Positions 34,367 through 43,300 of a stretch of DNA of 64,000 nucleotides are shown piece after piece. Both the position numbers and the translations under genes were made by a program. Numbering within the stretch: position 1 is the stretch's first letter; every line of letters begins with the position of its first letter. The notes below the pieces were generated by a model that saw nothing but the letters and a program-made list of their open reading frames with translations, did not search any database and had not been told where the DNA came from. The DNA is from Chryseobacterium sp. ZHDP1 (GTDB taxonomy: Bacteria > Bacteroidota > Bacteroidia > Flavobacteriales > Weeksellaceae). The DNA lies in NCBI RefSeq assembly GCF_018603435.1, contig NZ_CP075682.1, positions 4,030,001-4,094,000 of the forward strand, in the 5' to 3' direction.

Positions 34367-35401
34367 CTAAAAACTGTTGTTGGTAGAAGCTATTATTTTA
34401 TTTATTTCAGAGCTGACTCTTTCTATAATCCACTCTTGTTCGCTAGAAGATAAATCATTCCAGATATTATTATTTTCGTTAAAATCTGCTATTACATCTT
34501 CCAGAAATTCCGTTTTGATCTCAGAAACCCGAAGTGGATTATTCATATCTAATGTTCCTATTTTAGAGATGGCACTATTTAACCTGTTCTGTGTAATATA
34601 ATTTCTCAATTCTTCTAGAATAAAAGACAAATCTTCTGTTTTAGAAGAAACATCTGGAATGAATGACCATTTTTGAGCTTCATGAAATTTATCCTCTTCA
34701 TCAAATTCAGGATTTTTTAATTTAACGATTGGTCTTGATAATAAAGTGTTATCTGTTTGATTATAAGGTTTTATAACTACCCCTTCGATTAAATTATCTT
34801 GCAGATCCGGAAGGTTAAATTCTTTTGGAATAGTTGAGTTGATTCTGATATTGAAATTCATTGCTTCATTGAATTTTCCAATCAATAAGGGTCTTGCATG
34901 AAATATTTTAAATTGATTAAAATAAGCGAGTGAACTTTCATAATCCAGATAATATTTAGAATCTGAACCATTGTTCTCAATAGCAATATCAAAAGCGCAA
35001 AACTCAATGTCCGGTGTATAGTATACTCCAGTCTGAATTGCCTGTAAGTCATTTACAGCACTTACTTCAGGATGAGGATATTTGCCGCCAAAAAGCTCTC
35101 CGTAAATAATGTATTTCTCTCCCTCTATTTCGTGGCTTAAATGTTCAAAAAGACGCAAAATATTATCTTCTAATTTGTTTACAACCAACTGGAAGCCGAA
35201 AAAATCATCTGTCCAATTGAGATATTCTTTTCTTTTCGCAAATTTTAGACTACCATTGTCATACACAAAGCTAAAGTTTGCACCATGTACTTTTTCCGTT
35301 ACAACCCATTTTAATTTTTCCATTTGGGAAAAATCATGTTCATTCAGTCCCAGCTTTTTTAAACTATTAGGCATTTTTTCATACCCTGAAAACTCACTCA
35401 T
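34367..35401 (-). CDS. T4 Rnl2-type RNA ligase
   Basis: 344 residues. Nucleotidyltransferase motifs in order: motif I TEKVHGANFS with adenylated Lys37; GELFGG with Glu102; FCAFDI near 134; motif IV EGVVIKP at 206-212; motif V VKLKN at 226-230. The motif I sequence and the overall order match RNA ligase 2 of phage T4, which seals nicks in double-stranded RNA; the C-terminal third is helical, as in Rnl2. Cellular role unknown (RNA repair is the usual proposal). No kinase, phosphatase or RtcB-type partner lies beside it. Its promoter contains a perfect palindrome, suggesting repression. Not part of any visible prophage. Confidence 0.88.
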   Translation of the reverse strand: MSEFSGYEKMPNSLKKLGLNEHDFSQMEKLKWVVTEKVHGANFSFVYDNGSLKFAKRKEYLNWTDDFFGFQLVVNKLEDNILRLFEHLSHEIEGEKYIIYGELFGGKYPHPEVSAVNDLQAIQTGVYYTPDIEFCAFDIAIENNGSDSKYYLDYESSLAYFNQFKIFHARPLLIGKFNEAMNFNIRINSTIPKEFNLPDLQDNLIEGVVIKPYNQTDNTLLSRPIVKLKNPEFDEEDKFHEAQKWSFIPDVSSKTEDLSFILEELRNYITQNRLNSAISKIGTLDMNNPLRVSEIKTEFLEDVIADFNENNNIWNDLSSSEQEWIIERVSSEINKIIASTNNSF

Positions 35402-35439
35402 TATTTCCTGATTCTGCGTTTTAAATTTCTTTTAATATC

Positions 35440-35466
35440 CAAATTTACGCACTGCGTAAAATGCAA
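35440..35466 (-). promoter_or_regulatory. Promoter of the RNA ligase gene
   Basis: On the minus strand: TTG at 35466-35464, 16 bases, TAAATTTG at 35447-35440. The leader to the ATG is about 30 bases. Confidence 0.5.
35444..35460. promoter_or_regulatory. Palindromic operator candidate in the RNA ligase promoter
   Basis: TTTACGCA-C-TGCGTAAA, a perfect 8+1+8 palindrome lying between and partly over the -7 and -33 boxes. A dimeric repressor bound here would block the polymerase. No regulator gene is adjacent. Confidence 0.5.
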
Positions 35467-35610
35467 TATACATATTATTAAGTTTATTTCAATGTTTAAG
35501 CCAATTTCAAAGGTAACCATGGAAGTCATAAAAGAAAGTGATACAGTTAATCTTTGGTAAATACAATAAAAAAACGATCAGACTTTTGATAATACGAAGA
35601 GTGTTAAATC

Positions 35611-35641
35611 AAAAAAGTCTCAGGTAAAACCTAAGACTTTT
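35611..35641 (-). terminator. Terminator behind tRNA-Ser
   Basis: AAAAGTCT-AGG pairs with CCT-AGACTTTT with one mismatch and 5-base loop; read on the minus strand it follows the tRNA by 5 bases. Confidence 0.65.
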
Positions 35642-35646
35642 ATTTG

Positions 35647-35733
35647 CAGAAAGGAAGGGATTCGAACCCTCGATACAGTTACCCGTATACTACCTTTCCA
35701 GGGTAGCTCCTTCAACCACTCGGACACCTTTCT
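35647..35733 (-). tRNA. tRNA-Ser (GGA)
   Basis: 87-nt class II cloverleaf on the minus strand: acceptor AGAAAGG/CCTTTCT, TG, D arm TCCGAGTGG, anticodon stem CTACC/GGTAG with loop CTGGAAA (anticodon GGA), long variable arm, T arm GAGGG/CCCTT, discriminator G as expected for serine. Confidence 0.95.
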
Positions 35734-35746
35734 TTATTCGAGACTG

Positions 35747-35776
35747 CAAAAATAGACTATTTTCCGGAATCTGCAA
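35747..35776 (-). promoter_or_regulatory. Promoter of tRNA-Ser
   Basis: Minus strand: TTG at 35776-35774, 19 bases, TATTTTTG at 35754-35747; close to consensus. Confidence 0.6.
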
Positions 35777-35791
35777 ACTCAAAATGCAAAT

Positions 35792-36808
35792 TTATCCGAA
35801 AATTTCTCCGCAAAGGCTTTTGGAGAAGTTTTCTGCGAAGTTTCCTGTGTAATTTGGGTTGTCTATCAAATGCATTGCTTTAGTAATCGCACTTTCGGCA
35901 GTAATATCCGTTCCGCTAATGGCTCCGATTCTTGAAAAAATATTGCTGTTTTCATACTTTCCGAATGAGATTCCGCCTGAAATACACTGACTTACCACCA
36001 CAATTTCAGTTCCGTTATCTCGGATCTGCTGCAACGTTTCCACCGTTTTTTCACTGCTGAAAATGGTTCCCGAGCCAAAAACCTGAAGAATAAGAACCTT
36101 CATTTTTGGAATTTCTTTAAAATGATTCAGATTCATTCCCGGAAAAATTCTCCAGAAAATAACATCTTCCGAAATATGATCGTCTACATGAAATTCAATA
36201 TCCGGATCACAGCGGTAAAGATTATCTTTGATAATATTTAAATGTACTCCGGATTGCCCAAGAATAGGATAGTTTGGACTTGCATACGCATCAAAATACT
36301 CCGCAGAATATTTCAAAGTGCGGTTTCCTCTCAACAGTTTATATTCAAAATAAATCGCCACTTCCTGAATAACCGCTTCCTCATTTTCGTACAGACTTGC
36401 ATAATAAAGGCTCGTGAGAAGATTTTCTTTGGCATCTGTTCGTAGATCTCCGATCGGAAGTTGAGAGCCCGTTAAAATAACCGGTTTTTTCAATCCTTTC
36501 AGCATAAAACTTAATGCAGAAGCGGTATAAGACATCGTGTCTGTACCATGCAGAATTAAAAATCCGTCGAACTGATGATAATTTTTCTGAATATAATGAG
36601 CAATAATTTTCCATTCTTCAGGTCCCATGTCGGAAGAATCCAGCGGTTTTTCAAAAGGATGTACAAAAACTTCACATTCCATCAGCTTCATTTCTGGCAT
36701 TTTTTCAAAAATATTTCCGAAATCAAACGCACGGAGGCTTCCGCTTTCATAATCTTTCTCCATTCCAATCGTTCCACCAGTGTATATCAACAGGACTTTT
36801 CTTTTCAT
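35792..36808 (-). CDS. ansA: Type I L-asparaginase
   Basis: 338 residues. Hydrolyses asparagine to aspartate and ammonia. N-terminal LLIYTGGTIGM holds the first catalytic threonine; FLILHGTDTMSYTASALSFML near 81 holds the second Thr-Asp pair; KPVILTGSQLPIGDLRTDAKENL near 110 is also conserved. There is no signal peptide, so it is the cytoplasmic (type I) form. Faces trmH across 79 bases; a TAAATTTG box on the minus strand at 36853-36860 may serve it. Confidence 0.93.
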   Translation of the reverse strand: MKRKVLLIYTGGTIGMEKDYESGSLRAFDFGNIFEKMPEMKLMECEVFVHPFEKPLDSSDMGPEEWKIIAHYIQKNYHQFDGFLILHGTDTMSYTASALSFMLKGLKKPVILTGSQLPIGDLRTDAKENLLTSLYYASLYENEEAVIQEVAIYFEYKLLRGNRTLKYSAEYFDAYASPNYPILGQSGVHLNIIKDNLYRCDPDIEFHVDDHISEDVIFWRIFPGMNLNHFKEIPKMKVLILQVFGSGTIFSSEKTVETLQQIRDNGTEIVVVSQCISGGISFGKYENSNIFSRIGAISGTDITAESAITKAMHLIDNPNYTGNFAENFSKSLCGEIFG

Positions 36809-36887
36809 ATAAGACTTTTCTTAGATTTTTATCCTCCATTCGCAGGATTCCTCAAATTTACGTTAATTTGCAAAGATTTGAAAATGA

Positions 36888-37559
36888 ATGAAAGATTTAC
36901 AGCAAACTTTTGAGTATTTAAAGCAGTTTTTAACGGAAGAAAGATTAAGTAAAATTGAGCATTTTGCGCCGGAAAGTTCAGATTTTATTCTTCCGGTGGT
37001 GGAAGATGTCTATCAGTTCAGGAACGCAGCCGCAATTGTACGTTCTGTGGAAGCGTGCGGTTTTCATAAAGTGGTGGCTTTGCAGGAAGAATATAGTTTT
37101 GAACCCAATCTTCGCGTTACAAAAGGCGCAGATACGTGGGTAGAAGTGGAAAAAATGCCGAGAAGCATGGAGTCTTTCCAAGACATAAAAGACAGAGGCT
37201 ATAAAATTGTTGCGGTTTCGCTGGAAAATAATGCTAAAATGCTGCCCGAATACGAAATTACTGAACCGATGGCTTTGGTTTTCGGGACGGAAATGGAAGG
37301 AGTTTCTCAGGAAATTCTGGATTTTGCCGACGAAACTCTGGCGATTCCGATGTATGGTTTTACCCGAAGTTTCAATGTTTCCGTAGCCGCTTCCATTTGT
37401 ATGTATGAACTGAAGCAGAAATTACTAAAATCTGATATCGATTATAAACTGAATGAAGAAAAGCTCTTAAGGATGAAAATCCGTTGGGCAGTAAACTCCA
37501 TAAGAAGCGGACAGCAGATTTTTGATAAATATTTGAAGGATAATGATCTTGAATTATGA
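36888..37559 (+). CDS. trmH: SPOUT tRNA/rRNA 2'-O-methyltransferase (TrmH family)
   Basis: 223 residues. SpoU/TrmH motifs: RNAAAIVRSVEACGF near 43 (motif 1), LVFGTEMEGVSQEIL near 131 (motif 2), IPMYGFTRSFNVSVAASICMYEL near 154 (motif 3). The short N-terminal helix and C-terminal tail fit TrmH, which makes Gm18 in tRNA, better than RlmB. The stop overlaps the start of the lipoprotein pseudogene (ATGA), so the two were once translationally coupled. Confidence 0.85.
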   Translation: MKDLQQTFEYLKQFLTEERLSKIEHFAPESSDFILPVVEDVYQFRNAAAIVRSVEACGFHKVVALQEEYSFEPNLRVTKGADTWVEVEKMPRSMESFQDIKDRGYKIVAVSLENNAKMLPEYEITEPMALVFGTEMEGVSQEILDFADETLAIPMYGFTRSFNVSVAASICMYELKQKLLKSDIDYKLNEEKLLRMKIRWAVNSIRSGQQIFDKYLKDNDLEL

Positions 37560-38159
37560 GATTAACGGTGCTTTTCGTAGTTCTGATGGTGATAGGCTGC
37601 AATAAAAAGACTGATAAATATACCTCAAGCTAAAATTGCTGTTGATACTTTTTCACAAAATCTCATTGAAGAAGAACCTGAAGATACCACAACGGTTTCC
37701 TTTTCAAAAACCTTAACCGGAAACGGATATTCTTATACATTAAAAGGAAGACAGAATATTAATGATGGAATCAATTTTAAATCAATTGATATTTTTCATC
37801 AGAAGAAACTTCATCAGAGAATTATTTTTGATACGGTTTCTGTTTTAAATGAGTTGGAAGCTTATTTTAATGTAAGTCAGGATGTAAATTTTGACGGATT
37901 TAAGGATTTGGAAGTAATAAATCAGATGGGAAATTACTGGTCTTCATCAAGTTTCTGGCTGTACAATAAATAAACTAAAAAGTACGATTATTACAAGCCA
38001 ATGGATACGATTATTAATCCTGTAGTTGATAAAAAAAATAAAGCAATTACATCAACTTATCATGTCGGTCCGGTAAACTATTACTATAAAGTATATGAGT
38101 GGAAGCATAAAAAGCTAACCATGACCCATTATCAGGAAGATGAAGATAATGGTTTCTAA
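37556..38159 (+). pseudogene. Broken lipoprotein gene (frameshift plus in-frame stop)
   Basis: Begins ATG at 37556 (overlapping the trmH stop) with a lipoprotein signal ending at a cysteine (VLMVIGCNKK); this frame hits TAA at 37631. The body continues in another frame from about 37600: residues like PQAKIAVDTFSQNL, NVSQDVNFDGFKDLEV and WSSSSFWLYNK, then an in-frame TAA at 37971, then TKKYDYYKPMDT through to TAA at 38157. Removing one A in the A-run at 37604-37608 rejoins the signal to the body. The FDGFKDLEV segment followed by a WLYN-type stretch resembles XAC2610-like/FG-GAP exported proteins. Two separate lesions suggest real decay, though sequencing error is possible for the homopolymer. 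The end overlaps the 3' end of rsmE. Confidence 0.8.
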
Positions 38160-38851
38160 ATCATTTGATTATAATTCCACGCGGCAACAAAAATTCCAGC
38201 GGTCTCTGTTCTCAACCTCTGATTTCCCAAAGAAACTGCTTTGATATTATTATCAGCCAAAAAAGCTATCTCTTTTTCCGAAAAATCGCCTTCAGGACCA
38301 ATCAGAAAAGTGATATTTTGCAATCCGGGAATCTTATTGAGTTCCGTTCTTTCTAAATTCTCGTGGCAGTGCGCAACAAACGTATGTTCGGGATCAATAT
38401 TTTTAAGAAAATCCTGAATCTTCATTACATCGTTAATAATGGGAAAATGAAATCTTAAACTCTGTTTGGAAGCAGCAATTGCCTGTTTTTTAATTTTATC
38501 CAGATTGATATTTTTACGCTCAGTTTTTTCCGTCTGTAGAAAAGTGATTTCAGAAATTCCCATCTCGACCGCTTTTTCAACAAAGAATTCAATGCGGTCA
38601 ATATTTTTAGTCGGAGCTATCGCAATATGGAGTTTCGGACTGAAATCAGGAAGATTATTTTTAATCTCATCTACTTCAATATGGGCTTTTTTACCTTCAA
38701 TCGTCAGTTTCCCGGAAGCAAGATTTCCTTTTCCGTCTGTTACATGAATGGCTTCACCGTTTTTCATCCGAAGAACTTTTACAATGTGTTGTTGTTCTTC
38801 ATCGTTAATCGTTACCACATTTCCTTCAATTTCTCCGTAAAAAAGTTTCAT
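38156..38851 (-). CDS. rsmE: 16S rRNA m3U1498 methyltransferase
   Basis: 231 residues. RsmE methylates N3 of U1498 in 16S rRNA. N-terminal PUA-like domain (QHIVKVLRMKNGEAIHVTDGKG near 22), then a SPOUT methyltransferase domain: APTKNIDRIEFFVEKAVEMG near 94, FLIGPEGDFSEKEIAFL near 181, and the knot signature VSLGNQRLRTETA near 205. Convergent with the pseudogene; they overlap by 4 bases. Confidence 0.93.
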   Translation of the reverse strand: MKLFYGEIEGNVVTINDEEQQHIVKVLRMKNGEAIHVTDGKGNLASGKLTIEGKKAHIEVDEIKNNLPDFSPKLHIAIAPTKNIDRIEFFVEKAVEMGISEITFLQTEKTERKNINLDKIKKQAIAASKQSLRFHFPIINDVMKIQDFLKNIDPEHTFVAHCHENLERTELNKIPGLQNITFLIGPEGDFSEKEIAFLADNNIKAVSLGNQRLRTETAGIFVAAWNYNQMI

Positions 38852-38893
38852 ATTTAAATATTTAGAATCTGCCTGAATTTTTCTAACTAATTA

Positions 38894-39298
38894 TTAAAAA
38901 TAAGTTTCATTTTCGCTTAAAAATGCCACTCCGGTTTTTATCGTTGTATAAATATCGCCTTCACAATCTCTGTAGGAACAGGTGTAAATCTCCTCAATCC
39001 ATTTATTGTTAATGAAAATCAAGTTCAGATATTCGTTTTTTCTTAAATTATTTTTGATGGATAAATAATCTCCCTCTTTCGGTTCATATTCAAAACTGAA
39101 AACATTTTCTGCATTGATCTGTTCAATAATTTCTTCCTTGATATTCTGAACATATCCCGTTTCTGAGCTTGCCGGAAAATAATCGGCGAAATCCTCCGAT
39201 GCTTCATTTTTTCCCGTCACCGTTTCTAAGATCCAGTAATATTTGGAGTTTTTCTTAGAATGTTTGCCAAGTATTTTTTCCTCTAACAGTATTTTCAT
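38894..39298 (-). CDS. Unrecognised 134-residue protein coupled to tsaD
   Basis: No known family recognised. Soluble, acidic, with strands and charged helices (ILGKHSKKNSKYYWILETVTG at the start; IYTCSYRDCEGDIYTTIKTG near the end). Its start overlaps the tsaD stop (ATGA), so it is translated from the tsaD message. No cofactor motif; two cysteines close together near residue 107. Confidence 0.7.
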   Translation of the reverse strand: MKILLEEKILGKHSKKNSKYYWILETVTGKNEASEDFADYFPASSETGYVQNIKEEIIEQINAENVFSFEYEPKEGDYLSIKNNLRKNEYLNLIFINNKWIEEIYTCSYRDCEGDIYTTIKTGVAFLSENETYF

Positions 39299-40311
39299 AA
39301 ATCGTATTTTGCGGTTGCTGAAGTTCTCAGATCAGTAAATTCTCCCCGCTCAAATTTTAACTGAGCAACCATCGCAATCATCGCAGCATTATCCGTAGTA
39401 TATTCAAATTTCGGAATGTAAATATTCCAGCCCAGTTTTTCATGATTGTCCTGCATCGCCGTTCTCAAAGCCGAATTTGCCGAAACTCCTCCTGCAATCG
39501 CCACTTCATTAATATTTAAATCTTTGGCTGCCTTTTCCAGTTTGTTCATCAGAATTTCAATAATCGTTTTCTGTACCGAAGCACAAAGATCATTCATGTT
39601 ATTTTTAATAAAATCGGGATCTTTTTTTACCTCTTTCTGAATAAAATACAGCACAGAAGTCTTAATTCCGCTGAACGAATAATCGTAATTTTCTAATTTA
39701 GGTTTATTGAATGTAAAAGCATCCGGATTTCCTTCTTTGGCCAGTCTGTCTATAATAGGACCTGCCGGATAATCAAGATCGAATATCTTCCCGATTTTAT
39801 CAAATGCTTCACCTGCTGCATCATCAGTCGTTTTCCCGATAATTTCCATATCGAAATAATCTTTCACCAGAACAATCATCGTGTGTCCGCCGCTCACGGT
39901 AAGACACAAAAAAGGGAACTTTGGCGGCACAGGATTTGCATCCTCGATGAAATGGGCTAAAATGTGCGCCTGGAGATGGTTTACCTCAATAAGCGGAACA
40001 TCCAAACTCATTGCCAAAGACTTAGCAAATGACGTTCCCACAAGAAGAGAACCTAAAAGTCCCGGCCCACGTGTAAATCCTATCGCAGAAATTGCATTTT
40101 GTTGTATATTTGCTTTGGTTAAGGATTTTTCAACAACGGGGATAATATTTTGCTGATGCGCACGCGAAGCCAGCTCAGGAACCACACCGCCATATTCTTT
40201 ATGGATCGCCTGATTCGCTGCAATATTCGAAAGAATAGAATTTCCCTTGATGATAGCTGCTGATGTATCGTCGCAGGACGATTCAATACCTAAAATTATA
40301 GAGTCGCTCAT
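39295..40311 (-). CDS. tsaD: tRNA threonylcarbamoyladenosine transferase TsaD
   Basis: 338 residues from the ATG at 40311. Kae1/TsaD family: transfers the threonylcarbamoyl group to A37 of ANN tRNAs, making the t6A that MtaB later modifies. LGIESSCDDTSAAI at the start, the metal-binding histidines His112 and His116 in VNHLQAHILAHF, VSGGHTMIVLV near 130 and AIAGGVSANSALR near 267. The frame extends upstream to 40353, but those codons overlap tamB and lack conservation with TsaD proteins, so the inner ATG is used. The start is 4 bases from that of divergent tamB. Confidence 0.94.
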   Translation of the reverse strand: MSDSIILGIESSCDDTSAAIIKGNSILSNIAANQAIHKEYGGVVPELASRAHQQNIIPVVEKSLTKANIQQNAISAIGFTRGPGLLGSLLVGTSFAKSLAMSLDVPLIEVNHLQAHILAHFIEDANPVPPKFPFLCLTVSGGHTMIVLVKDYFDMEIIGKTTDDAAGEAFDKIGKIFDLDYPAGPIIDRLAKEGNPDAFTFNKPKLENYDYSFSGIKTSVLYFIQKEVKKDPDFIKNNMNDLCASVQKTIIEILMNKLEKAAKDLNINEVAIAGGVSANSALRTAMQDNHEKLGWNIYIPKFEYTTDNAAMIAMVAQLKFERGEFTDLRTSATAKYDL

Positions 40312-40315
40312 AATA

Positions 40316-43300
40316 ATGGCAAAGTTAGAGAATAATAACGAGAATGAGAACAAAAAATCAGTAGCTGGTAACTTAGGTAATCAGGTGCAGAAAGCTGTTG
40401 AAAATGCGGAAGGTGTTGTAAAAGAAACAGTTAAAGAAGCGTCCGAACTTGCTTCAGATGCAATTAATCATCCCATTGAAACGGCTGAAGAGTTTGGAAA
40501 ACAGGCGGTAAAAGACGTTACAAGTTATTCATGGTGGGCAAAACTTTTACTGATTCTCTTCTGGCTGGGTCTGGCTTTGGTTGCCGCTATTTTTATAATT
40601 ATTAATCTTCCTTCCACAAAACAGTGGGCAGCAGATCAGGCGTTACAAATTGTTAACCGCGACTTTAAAGCACAAATGTCAACAGAAAGCGTTGAGGTTA
40701 ATTTTTTCGGAAATGTAAAAATCAAAGGATTAAAGATCAAAGATTATAAAGGATACGATTTTATTCAGTCCAAAGAATTTATTGCTAATTCCAACTGGCT
40801 TTCTTTAGCCTCGAATATCACTAAAAATAATTCTCTGAGTTTCAATTCTCTTACGTTAAAAAACGCGGATGTAAAAGTGATTACATACAAAGGCGACAGT
40901 ATTTCAAACTTCATCCGTTTTACCAAACTGTTTGACAGCGGCAAAAAGAGAAATCCCAATAAACCTCCGTTTCAGCTCGATTCAAGACTGCAGATTCTGG
41001 ATTCTAAAGTTTCCATCGTCAATCTGAATTCTCCGGGTGAAAAAGGAAAATGGTTAACCGCAACCAATTTTAATCTGATTGCACCGAATGTAAAAGTAAA
41101 CGGAAGAAATATTTCAGGAATAATCAATAATATGTCTTTCACCACAACAAGATGGGGGAAATCTCATTTTGTGGATACTTTTTCTACCGAGCTCTCCATG
41201 ACGCCGGAATATCTTTTCCTGAAAGATCTTACTTTAAATACAGATCACTCGCTTTTACAGGGAGATATTAAATTTAACCTTCACAATGACGGTTCGTGGG
41301 CAGATTTTGCAGATAAAGTGAAATGGGACATGAACTTAAAACAGGGAAGCCAGTTAAGCGGATATGATATCAGTTATTTTGTGACCAACTGGGATAATTT
41401 TAAGCCTTTCAATGTTTCAGGGAAAATGACAGGTCCACTGAATGATTTTAAGCTTGATAATTTTCTCATCCGAAATCCTGATGTGAATATTGCCACCAAA
41501 AAAATGAAGGTGAATAAGCTGCTGAAAGGAAACTTTTTAATTGAAACCAATGATCTTTCTGCTGATTTCACTTATAAAGATCTAAAAGCAATGATGCCTT
41601 CATTTATTGCTAAAAAAATGAAAAACTTCGCGGATGATTTCGGAAAATTAAAATACAACGGAACCGCAAGTGTAAATCCGAACCGCGTTTACGTTTCAAA
41701 CGGAAATCTGATGACAGGAATCGGGCAGGCAAAAATCACGAATTTTTCTTTAACGGAATACAGCTCTCCGATGCCGAAATATGCCGGAATAGCGGAAGTG
41801 AAGGATCTTAATACTTCCGTGATTACAAAAAACAAATCCGTAGGATTAATTTCTGGGAAGTTCAATATCAACGGGCAGAGTTTTGATGTAAACACCATGA
41901 AGCTGACGACGAAATCACAGATTTCGAGCATTGAAATTATGAATAAGGAAATCAATAATCTGTATCTTGACGGATTATTGGATCATAAAAAATACAACGG
42001 ACTCATCACCGTGAATGATGAACAGGCAAAAGCAACCATAAAAGGATTAATTGATTTCAGCACTCCAAGAATTTCGATGGATGTGAATGCTGATGTAAAT
42101 TACCTAAACATGAATTATTTTACCAATAAACCCGGAAACCAGATTGTAAGCGGAAAGGTGACTGGTAAAATGGCAATGTCTTCCATTAACGATTTAGCGC
42201 TGGATGTAGAAGCCAGAGGAATTAATTTTGCAACGGCAACCCAGAAATACTCCATTCCGAATGCAAAAGTGAAAACCTTTGTGGAAAACGGAGGCAGAGT
42301 TATTGCTGTGGATGCTCCGGGAGCAGTGAACGGAAAAATTTCAGGACGATACAATCTGGGCGATCTTGCGGGAATGGTAGAAAACGGACTCAATAAAATT
42401 CTTGTGGGACCTGCACCAAGAAAAATATACCGAGGACAGAGCTTTGCCATGAATTTTGATGTTCAGCAAGGTTTGGTAAGCTATTTCTTACCGGATCTTA
42501 AAATTCCGCAGGGCGCAAAAGTGGAAGGGCAGTACGACGGAAATTCCAATAACCTGATCCTGAATCTTGATGCGGCTTCACTGAAATATATCATGACGAA
42601 AACTCAGGAGATTACAGAAGCGGATAAAGCTTTGGCTGCCGCGAATCCCGAGTATAAAATTAACGAAAGAGATAAAATTACCAGAGACAGCGCAATGGTA
42701 GACAGCGTTATGGTAAGAATCAATACCGCGAATCTTAATGAGCAGATTTATGCTAAAATCAACAGGGTTTTATACAATAAAAATGTTCTTAAAGACATTA
42801 CTTTAAGCGGAAGAAACGAGAACAATACCATTCTTCATCTCGCAACAAAATTTAAACACGGAAGTCCTGAAGATGAGCTTGATGACAATCTGAAAGAATA
42901 CGCGATCAACGTCAATCAGTCTACCAACGCAGGAGGCGATTTTGTTTTCAGATTTGAACCAACCGAGGTTAAGTTTAATGATGTAACATGGGCTATTGAT
43001 ACCAGTCCGGAACTTAATCATTCCATCACTTACCGTAAAAAAGAAAGCGATTTTGATATTCAGAATCTCCGGGTTTTTTCAGACAACAGTGCATTGTTTA
43101 TTAAAGATGCCCAGTTTAAATCTGCCAAGGATTTTTATGTAGATGCGGAAGTGGATAATTTTGCCATCGAAAAGCTGCTGGAAATGCAGGCAGGAGGAAA
43201 TTCTATGAACATTAAAGGTCTTGCAAACGGAAGTGTGAAAATTAAAATGGACAAAAACACGCTGCAACCTTTGGTAGATATGACGATCGATGATATCATG

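Noticed and set aside
40247..40315. Longer N-terminus for TamB
   Set aside because: Would overlap the tsaD start on the other strand and has no support; MAKLENN at 40316 is a better start.
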